Assembly (NCBI GenBank): GCA_025174535.1
Contig: JALBUN010000041.1
Coordinates: 1 to 64,000 of the forward strand
Source: Cantharellus purpuraceus
Taxonomy: Eukaryota; Basidiomycota; Agaricomycetes; Cantharellales; Hydnaceae
Direction of reading: 5' to 3'
Length of the DNA stretch: 64,000 bases
Below are positions 1 through 10,915 of this stretch, piece after piece (the first letter of the stretch is position 1; every line of letters begins with the position of its first letter). The notes under the pieces are model-generated. The model worked only from the letters and a program-made list of their open reading frames with translations. It was not told where the DNA came from and ran no database searches. The position numbers and the translations under genes are program-made.

Positions 1-538
1 CTTCTGACCATATTGGGTCATTGGAGTTGTCCATGAGCGCTGGCTCAAAGTAGTCCAGTGCAGTGCCCTTGAGATAGGACATGGCGAAGGTGACCTTTGC
101 CCGATCGGATGTCAATGTGTTGGAGCGGTCATGGAAATTCAACCGGCATTGCACCAAGAACGGCTGGAGCTTTCGCGGATCAGAGCCATCGAAGGGGTTG
201 GGTTCTCAGACCTTGGTCCAGGACTTAGGAGCTTGTGGGTTACAGATGCTGCTGGTGAGCAGGGAGATGGCTTGCACCAGATTTGGAGAGGGCAGGGTGT
301 CGTCTTCTTCATTGATGGCCTCTATGTGGTCTGTTGGTTCTTCGACAACCTCTGGGATGGTGTCGATGCTGGGAGCAGGCACCTCAATGGTTCGTGCGTG
401 TTTGGAATTGGTGGTGGATCGTGGCATTGGTAGGAGTGAGTATGGCAGTTCGAATATACTGTTATGCACTAGGTCCGATTGGGGGTCAGAGATTGGGTTG
501 GAGGTTGGGTTGGAGGTTTTGTCGGAGTCGGAGCACAT
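1..538 (-). pseudogene. Ty3/gypsy (family G1) gag fragment with an internal stop, cut by the window edge
   Basis: Read on the minus strand, an ATG at 538 opens a Ser/Asp/Pro-rich leader. It is followed after one TGA (206-208) by a typical gypsy Gag motif of the form FDGSDPRKLQPFLVQC and then SDRAKVTFAMSYLKGTALDYF, running off the left edge. Gag packages the retroelement RNA into virus-like particles in the cytoplasm. The frame is open on both sides of the TGA, so one nonsense change (probably from an arginine CGA) broke it. The 391-bp LTR lies directly upstream (597-987), in the order expected for a 5' LTR, leader and gag. The family call rests on the Gag motif. Pol for this copy is not in the window. 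Confidence 0.85.
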
Positions 539-596
539 CGTGGGGGTCAGAACGGACCTGGCTTCAGCTTATGTGCTGTGCCCTCACTAATACCGG

Positions 597-987
597 TGTC
601 TGAGATTTCGGAGATGGAGTACGACTTAGAGAGTTAGGATTGGACTTAGGAACTAGGTGTGATTTGATATTCGAACTGGGGAATGAAGTCCCCAGTTGGG
701 CAACTTAAATACATATTTGAAATCTAATAATAATTACTCCGGTGATGGGTCTCTGAGGCCGACAGCCTTACATGAGTATGTCCGAGTCCGATGGGGATGG
801 ATGTCCAGGTTCCTATGGTGATGCTGATGCATCAATCGGAACTGGAGATGGATGGGCAGAATCGGCGGCGGCAATTGGACAGGTAGATGGAGATGTGGTG
901 GTTTCCAAATGGAGTATAGATTTCATACGCGTGGGGATCTGAGTGGATCAGACAGGGATCTGGGCGTTAATGAATATAGTCATAACA
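597..987 (-). repeat. LTR of gypsy family G1 (5' LTR of the gag at the left edge)
   Basis: On the minus strand it starts TGTTATGACTATATTC at 987 and ends TCTCAGACA at 597, so it has TG...CA ends and is 391 bp long. The same sequence, split by insertions, recurs at 33632-33655, 37343-37615 and 42708-42810, which fixes both ends. Just inside it (596 downward) the sequence CCGGTATTAGTGAGG could be a primer binding site, but I cannot name the tRNA. It sits directly upstream of the gag fragment. Confidence 0.8.
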
Positions 988-1063
988 ACATCTCAGGTGA
1001 TGATCTCCATGGAAGATAGTGCCCTGAGAGGCTGTGGTTGTCAAGTTACAGAATATTTATTGA

Positions 1064-1364
1064 TCAGAGACATCTGAGCTTGAATTCAGGCCAAATGCCT
1101 GGTCCAAAGGTGGAGAGCTGACTGTGTGAAGGTTTGTGGGCACCTATGGGTCCACAACTGTAGCGTGGCAGAATAAGAGCATTCTGGGCCAAGTTCTGCA
1201 TGGAATATTCCTGAAAAAAGATGGAAAAATAGAGAATATTTGAATAAGTCCATCCCAGGTACAAGCACCAAATATATGCTGATATTTAGGAATGGAAAGG
1301 CAAAGTATAGCACATTGGTGGTGCATAAATAGGATTTGATAGGGAAAAGGTGGTTCCCATACAC
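1064..1364 (-). repeat. Diverged LTR end related to the G2 LTR
   Basis: This stretch matches, with many changes, the promoter-distal end of the 1.45-kb G2 LTRs (compare 18940-19180). Shared marks are GAAGGTTTGTGGG, AAAATAGAGAATATTTGAATA, TATGCTGATATTT and the terminal TTCCCATACA at 1355-1364. It is an old, truncated solo LTR or LTR piece. No coding capacity is supported. Confidence 0.6.
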
Positions 1365-1374
1365 CATCAGCCTT

Positions 1375-1572
1375 GGGGACCCAAGTAATTATTATTAGAT
1401 TATGTATTTAAGTTGCCTAACTGGGGACCTCATTCCCCAGTTTGAATATCACATCATGCCTAGCTCCTAAGTCTGATCTGAACTGTCTAAATCATACTCC
1501 ATCTCCAAAATCTTGGACAAAGGTATTAGTGAGGGTGCAGCATATAAGCTGAAGCCAAGTCCATTCTGACCC
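1375..1572 (+). repeat. G1 LTR 3' part plus leader, plus orientation, truncated
   Basis: The sequence matches the G1 LTR from the region GTAATTATTATTAGAT through CTGGGGACCTCATTCCCCAG and into the leader (GTATTAGTGAGGGTGCAG, AAGCTGAAGCC). It stops just before where the gag ATG would be. The break coincides with a new TG-starting sequence at 1573, so a later insertion probably cut it. Confidence 0.65.
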
Positions 1573-2880
1573 TGTTGGGGTATATGCAGTTCTAAACTAC
1601 TTCAAATAAGGACTATTATTTAGTAGTTTAAAGGTATTTCAAATGTTCTATTGAATGTACTTATATTTCGCTTTTTTGTGTATTTGAGCCCACAAGTGTA
1701 CACAAGGGGTCAGTTGCTGATATAATCTGTCATTCAACTCCAACAAGCACTCACATGTGAGCGAATGATGCATGTATTACATAATCATCAGAGTTCATGC
1801 ACTTCAGCCAAAAGCGGCCACAGAAGGTTCTGACACCTTCCTGGACCTTCCACAAGGTTCCCTGGCCTTCTTTTTCCTTCCAGGGGCTTCCCTAAGTGCC
1901 AGGAATGTTCTCTGATTAGTTTCATAAGCTAGATAGTCCATGTATATAAAAAGGGCTGCAACAGCAGTGCAAAAATAAGATCTTTTTACCACACACACAC
2001 AGCAGTGTCTACTCAAGCATTGAGTAATCATCACATAAGCATCACGCTTATATCAGCTACTCTTAGTGTATATTAACTTTGATTGACTCTTGGAGAAGCC
2101 AGAAGTTATTATATTACAAGTGCAGCAGGCTCTAATATTAATCAAATTCAGAGAAGAGGTTAATATGGAGTAACTGATTAGTAATTAACACACTACAAGC
2201 CCACTTGGAGCAGTAACTTGAAGTGTATTAATTGTTATTCATTGATCAAGAACCTTACACGTGTAATTGAGACTCTGAGGTTAGTCAAATTATCATGTAT
2301 TGGGCTATTGGTTATAATCAAGAATCTTGCACGTTTAATTGAGACTCTGAGGTTAGTCAGGTAACACGTACTTTGCTATTGATCGGTTGGTTCAATTGTG
2401 GGCATTTAAATAAATCAACAACACAGTCTATTAACTCACCTCTTTGAGATGAGATTAATATCCCTTGACTGTTGATTCTATCATGGATAAACATGTACAG
2501 TGAATACGCTTGTTCAGAAGGAAGTGTTCAAGTATGTATCTATTTTTTTACGTTGAAGGGATTATTGTTGGCTTTAATCCACTCAACCTGCGGTCCTAAG
2601 GCACTAGGTTACTTCCCCCTTTGAAGTATCTGAACCCTTGAACACCTGTCAATCTTGACTTTACATTGCATCAGCAGTAAAGCGTGAACTACACGTAACA
2701 AGCATAAAAATCTCTATTGCTTCACTTCCTGTGGCAACATTGATTGTGTTTGTTCACCGGAGTATAATTTCTTAATTGGGTTCTCCGTTAAAATAGTTTC
2801 AAGCTTATTGCTAGCCTTGAAAGGTCATACATCCTCGGGCTAAACTTAGATTGTGATTAACACCACAGTTTAGGTTGAAG
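1573..2880 (+). repeat. LTR-like and leader region of an unidentified element, with a 73-bp internal duplication
   Basis: The stretch starts TGTTGGGGTATATGC at the break in the G1 LTR copy. It carries a TATA box (GTATATAAAAAGGG, about 1943) and a CA-repeat near 1993. A block of about 43 bp at 2244-2286 is repeated at about 2317-2359 (ATCAAGAAcCTTgCACG... GAGACTCTGAGGTTAGTCA), a period of about 73 bp. I see no supported gene. It has the look of a long LTR or untranslated leader, but a matching partner LTR is not in the window, so the end is not defined. Confidence 0.4.
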
Positions 2881-2881
2881 T

Positions 2882-3523
2882 TCATGGTTCCAAAACACAT
2901 TCTTCGATCTCTTCTGGTTTGCATGTAATCATCCTGATTGTTTGCACAATTGGATGCCAGGATTCTGGTACATTCCTGAGTAAAGTGGCCACATGAGTGG
3001 AGTCGGGTATCATTTCACCCATCCGTTTCAATTGATTCCTGTATTCCTTCATGACAGTGATATATGTGATAACAGACTGGCCTTCAATCATGTGGTAATT
3101 TTTGTATTTCATCCTGATTATACTGATTTTGCTCAGATCAGTAGATTTGAATTTCCTGATGAGTATGTTCCATGCTTCGCTTGCAATGTCATTATCATCA
3201 ATTGCAGTCTGGAGTTCAGGTGAGATACAGAGCAGAATTTGGTTATATGTGACATTGTTACAATCATTCCATTCATTGATGAGATGTGATAGTGGTGTGG
3301 TGCTGATATATGGAATGTTATCAGTCATAGTAACTGCTTGGTCCGTGAGCGAAGGTAGAATATCAGTACCAAGAATGATAGCATATAAGCCATGATCTCT
3401 CACCATGGCTAAAAGTTCCCTTTTCCAGGAAATCCAGTTGTCTTGACCCAATTTGGGTTTGAGACCTCGAAATTTGTGTACATCATGTTTCGGGTGAGAA
3501 GTAGTGAACGCAACTTGAGTCAT
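2882..3523 (-). pseudogene. Ty1/copia-type Gag (UBN2-like), truncated at its C-terminus
   Basis: A 213-residue minus-strand frame begins at an ATG at 3523 with KFRGLKPKLGQDNWISWKRE, the usual start of copia Gag (choose a target, then 'W..W...'). It continues through the helical UBN2-like part (EAWNILIRKFKSTDLSKIS, YITVMKEYRNQLKRMG, VATLLRNVPESW). The C-terminal part and zinc knuckle expected of copia Gag, as well as protease, integrase and RT, are missing. The frame ends where an unrelated repeat begins. Its own 5' LTR is probably the stretch upstream on the minus strand (3540-4060). The role is packaging of retroelement RNA. Confidence 0.75.
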
Positions 3524-3539
3524 GGTAGATCGATGAGAC

Positions 3540-4060
3540 TCTTAATCTGTTGTAAGATTAAGTGGATGGATAGCAGACAGTAGAATAAGAGCATAGAATT
3601 CCAATATATAATTGGAATCTTAGAGATAAAAGGCAGTGAGTCAGAGAGAAAAGTACAACTGTGTTTGACTGGAGAACTGTGTATTAGTAGAACACGTACT
3701 TATACATATGAGAATGACCTTGGTGTCTGGATCATGAACATGATGTCAGAATTACATATACACAAGTAAATGCTTAGCATATTCATTCACTACTCCTGAA
3801 TGTAAACGGTGATTGGATATACAGATGGATGTTCGTGTGGACAACAGTAACATGACTGCATCTTGTGAGATGTTTGGATATGGTCCAGCAATATCAAGTT
3901 TGAGATGTATATTGATATGATCTGGTGGTATGGAGCCTGAGTTGAGTGATCAGCAGGTGAGTACATTTCTCAACAAGTTTGACTTGTCAAGAAAGTGCTT
4001 GTCAAGAAGCTAGCAACCAAGAAGTTAATGGGGCAAATCTTAGTTGATATACGAACTACT
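3540..4060 (-). repeat. Probable 5' LTR/leader of the copia gag fragment
   Basis: The stretch lies just upstream of the minus-strand copia gag. On the minus strand it ends in TTACAACA close to the gag start and carries a TATA-like CATATGTATAAGT near 3700. No second copy is in the window, so the outer boundary is unknown. I see no gene here. Confidence 0.4.
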
Positions 4061-4362
4061 GTAATAGACAGAGAGTAGCCTATATAAGTATGTGGAGAAT
4101 TGAATGATGAAGCTAAAAGCAATAAGACAATAAGATGGATATGGAGTACAACATGGAAAGGAGTTTGGAGTTTGGACCCAAGTCCAAACTATACTAAGCA
4201 ATATAAAAGAAGAAGGTTTGTTGTAACCCATAAGAAGAAACTACTTATAAGGAGAACAATAATGGAGTTTGGGGTTGATGGAGGTGGAGTTGACAGAGAA
4301 TGGAGATGAAGGAGATGTAGATGGAGATGGAGATCCAGAGATTGGACTTGGTGTTACAGGAT

Positions 4363-6056
4363 GTAACAATCCCTTTGCAAGCATAAACTCAAGCAGTTGC
4401 TCCTGGCCTGATGGAAAGAGGAGGAGGGGGAATGGAAGCAGAAGGAGGAAGAGGAGTGGAAATGGAAGGAGGAGGAAGAGGGGCAGAAACAGAAGGAGGA
4501 GGAGGAGGAATGGAGATGGAAGGAGGAAGAGGAAGAGGAATGGAGACAGAAGGAGGAAGGAGGAAGAGGGAGAGGAATGGAGACAGAAGGAGGAAGGAGG
4601 AAGAGGAAGAGGAAGAGGAACAGAGACAGAAGGAGGAAGAAGAGGGATGGAGATGGAAGGAGGAAGAGGCAGAGGTGGAGCAAGCCCACAAGGTCAAGGA
4701 GCTGGAGGCCACAATGGAGGCTGTGAAGTTGAAGGAAGTGGAGGAGCAGGCACACAAACTAGAGACCACCATGGAGGTAGAGGAGGAGGTGACTGGGGTG
4801 GAGGTGACTAGTCACCCAGGGAGTCCAAGTGTGCCAATGCAGACACAGACCCCTGAGGTCACCATTATTTCAATTACATGGACAGAGCCATCCTGTCTGA
4901 CACCTGCTCCACCGGCATGCTCACCAGTGCATTCATGGCCACAGCTGTTGTTCATGGTGGGTGCAGCTGAAGAGGATGACACAGCAGAGGTGGAGAAGGA
5001 AGAGATGGAGGTGGATCTGAATGCAGATCAGGATGTGGATGTGGAGCCAGAGGTGGAGGTGGAGCCTGAAGCAGACACAGAGCCTGACCCACCCTCAAAT
5101 TGCTATCAGGAAATGGCCTGGGTGGAGGTGATTGAAGACTGTGTGGAGCTGTATGCTGCTACAACAAAGAAGAACCTTGAGGTCACAGTCTTCTCATTGG
5201 AGGCATATCTGAGTGAGGCTACAGCAAAGCATGAGGAGGAGTGGAGAGTGATATGGCATAAGGCAGAAGACCAGTTAATAGCAACTTGTAAAAAGGAGTC
5301 ACATGTTGCCAGGTCAGCAATCAAGCTTCATCAGTGTGAGATGGAGAGGGCCATGGTGGAGCAACAGGACAAGGAGGAGGAGAGGGAGGATTTGGAGGCC
5401 ACATTGAAAAGGAGTGGGCCACTCAAGGCTCCAGCTCTGGCAGAGCCATTTGGCAGACCTGGTGTCATATGTGACTTGTGTTGCAATGTGGGTGTTCAGT
5501 GTATATGGCCCACTGGCCTAACCCAGTGACTTCAATCCTGCAACCGGTGTTGGGGTCAGAAGGAGGGTGTAGGATTGATGGAAAATTCAATCCCCAGAGC
5601 TGAAGCATGAAGCCCTGGCCAGTGGCACAAGGAGAGGCAGAGAAGGAGTCAGGGGAATGCCCAAAGAAAAGATGGTGGACAGAGAGGGGTGCCATTGCAG
5701 CTGGGGGAAGTGGTGTCAGATCAGAAGGGGTGATGACCAGTGCAGGTACAGGGTGTGTTACAGTGCCCAACAGCACTGTCGGTCAGCTTATAAAGCTGGT
5801 CAGTCTGCAGTTGGAGTACCTTCAGCAGACTGAGGGGTTGCTGGTAGACTTAGTGAAGTCCATGAAGTGGAGAGAGGTCCTTGAAGGGTGGCAGACTGCA
5901 GAGCTGTGCTGATTGCATAAGCATTTCGCCCCTATGGACATTGATTCAGATATGGGGGATGAGAAGGACTGGGTGTTGGATGTGGAGGATGATAGTGAGT
6001 TGGAGATGGAAGCTGGGGTGGGTAAGGGGAAAGGGAAAAGGAAGCAGAATGTATGA
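4363..6056 (+). pseudogene. Antisense accessory gene of gypsy G1, copy A: coiled-coil protein with paired Cys motifs (broken)
   Basis: The frame has a Glu/Lys/Arg-rich coiled-coil start (long runs of KEEEE and RQKEEE), an acidic middle, and a conserved body with KEEEREDLEA. A Cys motif CDLCCNVGVQC (C-x2-C-x6-C) is followed about 20 residues on by a second one that is damaged here (CNRC). A tail with GQLIKLVSLQLEYLQQTEGLL and a basic GKGKGKRK end complete it. Compared with copy B (31817-33490 minus) this copy has TGA at 5527-5529 and 5910-5912 where copy B has arginine, a 1-nt loss near 5560, and frame slips in the purine-rich start. It lies antisense to the adjoining gypsy pol (6167-7085), tail to tail, exactly as in copy B. 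The paired Cys motifs recall fungal Zn2Cys6-type metal binding, but the spacing is not classical. Function is unknown. Confidence 0.65.
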
Positions 6057-6166
6057 CTTGTAAAAATAAAATGGATTTGAACATAATTTTTGAGCAGCTA
6101 AAGAAGTAATGAGAGTGACTTGTAATTTTGAAGATGAAGTTTGGATTGGGATGGTGTTTTTGGAGC

Positions 6167-7085
6167 TCAGGTTGACTTGTGTTTTGTTCTGTAAATGTAA
6201 TATAATGAATGATGCAAAATAATAGGATTGGAGTTGATTATATCTTCAAGATTCATAAGAGGACCTGGTTTATTTGGATAAACAGAATGGAAATCAGAAA
6301 TGGATTTGGATGTGTGATTGAGTTTGGATGCAGAGATCCATGAAGATTCTTCATCCATGCCTTCATATCCAGTCCACTTGACTAGGTACTGGAGTTTACA
6401 CTTGTATCAATGATTGATCTTTGAGTTGAGAATCTTGGATATCTCATATTCATTGTCTCCTTCAATGATGATTGGAGGAGGTGGAGATTGGGTGCAACCA
6501 GGAATCTCATTCGTGGTAGTAGGTTCAAGCATTGATATGTGGAACACCCAGATGAACTGCTCAGAAGTGGTCAGGAAGCTGGAGGGTGAAGGACCAACAT
6601 GGGCAATGACCTCATAAGGACCTAAAAATTTCTTGGAGAGTTTCTTGGATGGATGGGTGGTTCAGAAATGTTCAGCCTTGACAAATTCTGATCTGCAGGT
6701 CCAGAGCTGGGGTGTGGTGTCAGTCTGCAGGGACTTGGTATCATTTCTGGGCATTGGAGATGGCTTGGAGATGTTGGTGTAGTTGGTCAAGGTTAGTCAA
6801 ATTGGCGGGCTTTGGTAGAGGTGAGTTCCTTCTCAGGGTGAATGGAGATGTTCAGGTGGTAGCCTTTGTTAGCAAAAAAGGGTGAGATGCCAGTAGTCAC
6901 ATTTGGAGCATTGTTGTAGGCAAACTCTGTGATTGGAAGTAGATCAGCCCAGTTGTCTTGTTGATAGTTACAATAGACTTGGAGATATTGTTCCAGGGAC
7001 TGATTCATATGTTCCATTTGCCCATCTCCTTTGGGATGATAACCTGAGGTGAGGTGGCACTCCAAGAACATGATTTTGATCAAAG
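6167..7085 (-). pseudogene. Gypsy G1 pol C-terminus: integrase end plus chromodomain (broken)
   Basis: On the minus strand the frame starts within the integrase core (LTSGYHPKGDGQ, then EQYLQVYCNYQQDNWADLLP and EFAYNNAPN). It continues through the C-terminal integrase domain (KKLSKKFLGPYEVIA, FHISMLEP) to a chromodomain-like end (EYEISKIL, YLVKWTGYEG, SSWISASKL, SDFHSVYPNKPGPL). It is broken by stops, among them a TGA at 407-409 past 6000 (6407-6409) where copy B is open. The integrase inserts the cDNA, and the chromodomain may steer insertion to heterochromatin. The left part of pol is cut off at about 7085 by a copia fragment. Copy B is at 29460-31659. Confidence 0.85.
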
Positions 7086-7092
7086 CCAACCA

Positions 7093-7446
7093 ACATCTAT
7101 TCATTCTGACAATTTAGGAGCTATAACACTATCACATGACTCAACTTACCATGCCTGAACAAAGCATATCAACATTGCATATCATTTCATCCATAAGAAA
7201 GTGACATCTAATGAAGCAACACTTACTTATGTCCAATTAAAGGAGAACCCCACAGATATCATGATGAAAGGGTTGGAATTACACAGGCATGTGTACCTGT
7301 GCGAGAAGTTAGGAATGGAGACTCCACAAATTGAGGAGGCATGTTGGGCAAATAGTATGAGTGGTGATGACATAGAGGCAATGGACAATGGGATAGATGA
7401 AGACTATAATTGTGACGCTCAGGACAATGAAGCACAATTCTCGTAG
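7093..7446 (+). pseudogene. Ty1/copia pol fragment: RNase H C-terminus
   Basis: The plus-strand frame reads YSDNLGAITLSHDSTYHA, one TGA (7156-7158), then TKHINIAYHFIHKKV, LTYVQLKENPTDIMMKGL. This is the classic copia RNase H end (usual family form 'HARTKHIDIHYHFIR..V'), so the TGA replaces an arginine codon. It continues with an acidic tail to a stop at 7444-7446. RNase H removes the RNA strand during cDNA synthesis. The upstream pol is missing at the junction with the gypsy fragment. Confidence 0.85.
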
Positions 7447-7680
7447 TCTCCACAATAGGACAGTCACGCGGGCAGTCACATGATCTGAACAATGTATCAT
7501 GTCGGACAATAGGTAGATTTTTTGAGTACGTCCTTCCTGTATAAAAGGAAACGGTAGTAACTATGAAAATAACAACCTTTTACCTCTACTTCGATCAACA
7601 TTCTGCATGTACATACAATGGTGCCTATAATACTTGTAGACATTACAGGATATGTAGTGGCATTCAACCGCTGACAAGAT
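7447..7680 (+). repeat. Probable 3' LTR of the copia fragment
   Basis: The stretch directly follows the copia RNase H stop and has a TATA box (CTGTATAAAAGG, about 7540), as a U3-R region would. No partner LTR is present, so the ends are uncertain. Confidence 0.45.
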
Positions 7681-8395
7681 CACAGCACTTTTGCTGATGT
7701 GCACTGAGCATTTAAAGAACAAGAAGAACCCGCAACTGTTACCTCAAAAAAGCGCTATAAGCCCAGCAGATGTCAAGTAAAGTGAATTGCATGTATCATA
7801 TTTATCACACACTCCTGTCCACCCACCAGGTCTGTTCTTGCTGCAGTGTTATGTACATGAGAAACTGTGGGGATTGGGAAGGGGGCAGGGATGGGGGCGG
7901 TGGGGTGGCCGGCGCCGGAAGGAGGCAATGGGGTGGTGGCATCGGTTGACTGGCAGTCCGATCTGGTCAGATAGATCACCTGTAATTCGATGCTAGCAGT
8001 ACAATGATATGATGCAATTGGCTCACTACGAAAGAGTCCGATGTACAGTTCTAATCAGATACACACCGAGTCAATCCAAAACCCATATGGCATAGTCCAG
8101 ATTTTGGGACTTGCGCGGATGTCATCGGACGTAGCTTAAGGGTCCGATGGCATCCCGTGGAATCTTGAGTAATCCGAGCGGGTTTTCACTGGGGCGTTCA
8201 GCATCTTAATGGTTTTACGGAATCCATACGTCCCATTCGGTACTTCTCCAGTCAGCATGCTTTCAATCCGGAAGCCTGTCATGTAGCTAGCTTCTAACGG
8301 GATCAATTACATATTGAGTCTGCACCACAGAATTATCGTGGAGATATGCTTGATTAGGATTATGGTAGTTGATCAATGGTGTGATGTGTCAAGCT
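7681..8395. other. Non-coding stretch between transposon debris and the first gene island
   Basis: I find no recognisable gene or repeat. There is a short G-rich stretch at 7868-7930. The TATA box of the next gene lies at its right end. Confidence 0.4.
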
Positions 8396-8396
8396 C

Positions 8397-8408
8397 TAAT
8401 ATATAAGA
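8397..8408 (+). promoter_or_regulatory. TATA box of the small two-exon gene
   Basis: AATATATAAGAG lies about 65-75 bp upstream of the ATG at 8471 and favours that ATG over the in-frame one at 8369, which would lie upstream of the TATA box. Confidence 0.45.
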
Positions 8409-8470
8409 GCAGAATCACTAAAGAAGCCCTCACCTACAGTCATCTCAGTGCCATTCAACATCTCGCTATC

Positions 8471-8806
8471 ATGACGTTCAACGTTTGTCTCTTTCAGTTG
8501 CGCGTTCAACTATTGTTAGCAAGTCTCATTCCCATCAAGGCAGGGGACACCGTCCAAGTGTGGTACAATTCTGAATGGATCTTGGGGACATTCCTCAAAG
8601 TGTCAGTAAAAACTTATACAATAACCAGAGGTCCAAAGAAGGGAAAGGTTTGCGCTTTTCGCATATACATGCTTGAAATACACATGTTTAACATGTCTCC
8701 AATATCGTAGAGAGAGACGCGACCCAATGGCTACACGGTGTTGATAGATATTAATGGCCGGCCAGACACTATAACTGTCGACCTTCGCGACGTTGCAGAA
8801 GCTTGA
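8471..8806 (+). CDS. Small protein of unknown family with an SH3/KOW-like beta pattern (two exons)
   Basis: Exons 8471-8647 and 8711-8806 are joined across a 63-bp intron (GTTTGC...CGTAG), giving a protein of about 90 residues. After a short hydrophobic start the chain alternates like a small beta barrel (IKAGDTVQVWYNSEWILG, then VSVKTYTIT, and in exon 2 NGYTVLIDINGRPDTITVDL). This resembles the KOW/Tudor/SH3-like fold seen in small basidiomycete hypothetical proteins. I do not recognise the family. The ATG at 8471 was chosen because a TATA box precedes it. The frame continues cleanly across the splice to TGA at 8804-8806, which supports a real gene. Confidence 0.5.
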
Positions 8807-8970
8807 TGGGATAGCACCGTATCAGCTGAATAGGGCTCACTATTAATGTGGGAATTCCTCAACATGCTGACTTCCAGAGCATTTGTGATGTGATGTACTA
8901 TAATTCGTGACATTATATTCAAGGCAAGGGGTGTCGATGCACGATTGATGTCTCATATCGGCTTGAGTTT

Positions 8971-10355
8971 TTAAGAGATGGTGTTACCGTCAACACAAGA
9001 AGGCAGATCCGCGATGATTACGATCAAGGATTCCAGAGCTTCAGCAGCTCTTGGACGCATAGAGGGCTCACTCCTAGTCATAATTTGGAGGAGATCCATG
9101 TAGGAAGGCACGAACTTTGGAGTATTGATTGCTGCCAGGCTCCCTTGCTTCAGAATCACCAAGTCAACAGATATCGGGAGAAAGAGATCAAGTGCATACT
9201 TCCTTTGCCTCCTCTAGCTCAGTCTGAAGCACTCTGCCCACATTAAATACGTCCGAAGCAAAAATATCGAACTGCTCGCTTTGGGATTGTTCAGGGGCTG
9301 CAAAATGTGATGGGGGTATATGTTCGGCAGTAACGAGATGATCAGTTGCATCAGGGCTAAACTGGACAGCGCTTCCGAAGTCAATGAATGCAAAGCAACA
9401 CTTGAAAGTGCTGTGGAAGGTGATGGAAGGTTGCCCCGGCGTCACCCTTAAATGTAGCTCACGACCCCCATCATGATTCCATAAAATGTTTTCACGATGG
9501 ATGTCCTATCAATAAATCAACAACAGATGTCGCAAGAAAGGTGTAAAAACGAACTCCATGGCCAACACCATTCTCGTGCATGAAAGCGAGACCCTTCAAA
9601 ATAATATTCACATTAGATGGATCAGAAACCGACTCACTAAAAAAAAACAAGACAAAAAAAAAATTCACCTCAAGCACTTGTCGAGCCATCTCTAATCTCG
9701 TCTGTAGTGTATCGAAGGGGGGGAAATCCCAATATGGGCTCCATGCAGCCTGAACGATAAAAACCCACTCCCCAGCCATAAGGATCCTCACCTGGGGGAT
9801 AGTGTGATTCCGTGGATCAGCTCGAAGTCGATCGGTGGACAAAAATTGGACGATATTCCATTCAGAACTTGAACGCGGCACAGCCTTTATATAAACATTA
9901 CGATATTGGCGATCGAGAGCTAGGTATCCAGTTGATCTCTGATGGAGAGAAAATGGGAGACATGAGCACGTGTTTAGACATTGACCTTAGCATTAACCTG
10001 CTGAAAGAAAGCAACTTGTGGAAGACGTTTCCTCTCATCGGTGAGGAACATTCTGTACAAGAAGTCCTCATCGTCCTTGGGATGAAAAGAATCTTTTGGC
10101 GGCTTTCTTGGCGCCGTTTCAACACGTGGATCCAAATCGTACCCCGGGGTATGGGCGAGGATGTAGCCATGGGCTGCGAGGAAAGGCGCGTAGTGATCCC
10201 ATGGCTTCCGAAACAGCTCTAAAGGGAGGTATTTCCAGTCTTGCAATTCTTCCGGTAGGGGTGGGGGCTTGCAAGTAAATAGACAGAACTTTATAAGCCA
10301 GAATAGAATGAAGAATTAAGAGACATACTAAGATTTCCTGTGACAGCTCAGACAT
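8971..10355 (-). CDS. Protein-kinase-like domain protein (Agaricomycete expanded type)
   Basis: A multi-exon minus-strand gene begins at an ATG at 10355 (MSELSQEIL, then an intron, then PPPLPEELQDWKYLPLELF). It carries DSFHPKDDEDFLYRMF ahead of the kinase core. The second half shows a catalytic loop spliced as GHG-DIHRENILWN (H-x-D-x4-N pattern), an IDFGSA (DFG) magnesium-binding motif and FAAPEQ (APE) in the activation segment, with a C-terminal RPRAAEALESL. An ATP-binding Lys/Gly loop is weak or missing, so activity is uncertain. A similar fragment layout is common in mushroom genomes, where such kinase-like genes are numerous. Introns fall at about 10328-10264, near 10000-9900, and several after 9870, including one with a poly-T tract near 9650. 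Confidence 0.75.
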
Positions 10356-10389
10356 CAGCTGCGCAGACACGGTATATCGCAACAATTGT

Positions 10390-10658
10390 TTAGCTGGACC
10401 CAGCTAGGTGGCCCACTCCTACTCCGACCATACCACTGTCTGGTGATGTAGATCATCCCCCGACGAAAAATCTCTTTGCACATATGTTCCCGTGACCTGG
10501 AATTATGTCTCGATGTTGAGTGTGAGGCCTCCATACCATCCTCACCAGGTCTGGGCGCGAGCGGTCATGTTTTTTCCGATGTTAGGCAGTCCCATCATTG
10601 GAAACTAGACGACCATGATGACGCCAACTTCTAGGTGCTTGAGTGGGTGTGATCCAGA
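10390..10658. other. Intergenic stretch
   Basis: No gene or repeat was recognised. It separates the start of the kinase-like gene from the exon cluster that follows. Confidence 0.35.
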
Positions 10659-10915
10659 ATGGTTCTTCGCTCTCTCCAAGACAACGACTATATAACTGCA
10701 TGGAATGGGAATCTCACGATAACATGCACAGCTAGGCCCCAGAGGGCCCGCGTCTCGCAATCCAATTGGAGGAAGCTCTGTTGCTTATTCAGAATGATGA
10801 TCCGATCAATTTCGGGGAAGCCACGTTTCACGTGGGGTTTCCGTCAACGGTGAGTTTGGTGTAATAGGTATCGCATTGGTGTGTCACAGTTCTCTGTGAG
10901 CGCCACAATCTACTC
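10659..10915 (+). CDS. Possible exons of an unidentified small gene
   Basis: A coding-looking segment follows an acceptor-like CAGCTAG at about 10733: EGPRLAIQLEEALLLIQNDD and then INFGEATFHVGFPST. It is followed by a donor GTGAGT at about 10851. A second short exon after CACAG at 10901 would add FSVSATIYS before another GTGAGT. I could not extend it further with confidence, so it may be a remnant. No family was recognised. Confidence 0.3.

Noticed and set aside
4269..4811. Arg/Gly-rich protein in the other frame of the purine-rich start of the accessory gene
   Set aside because: It is a shadow of the GGAGGA repeat; the Glu/Lys frame matches copy B and the true one.
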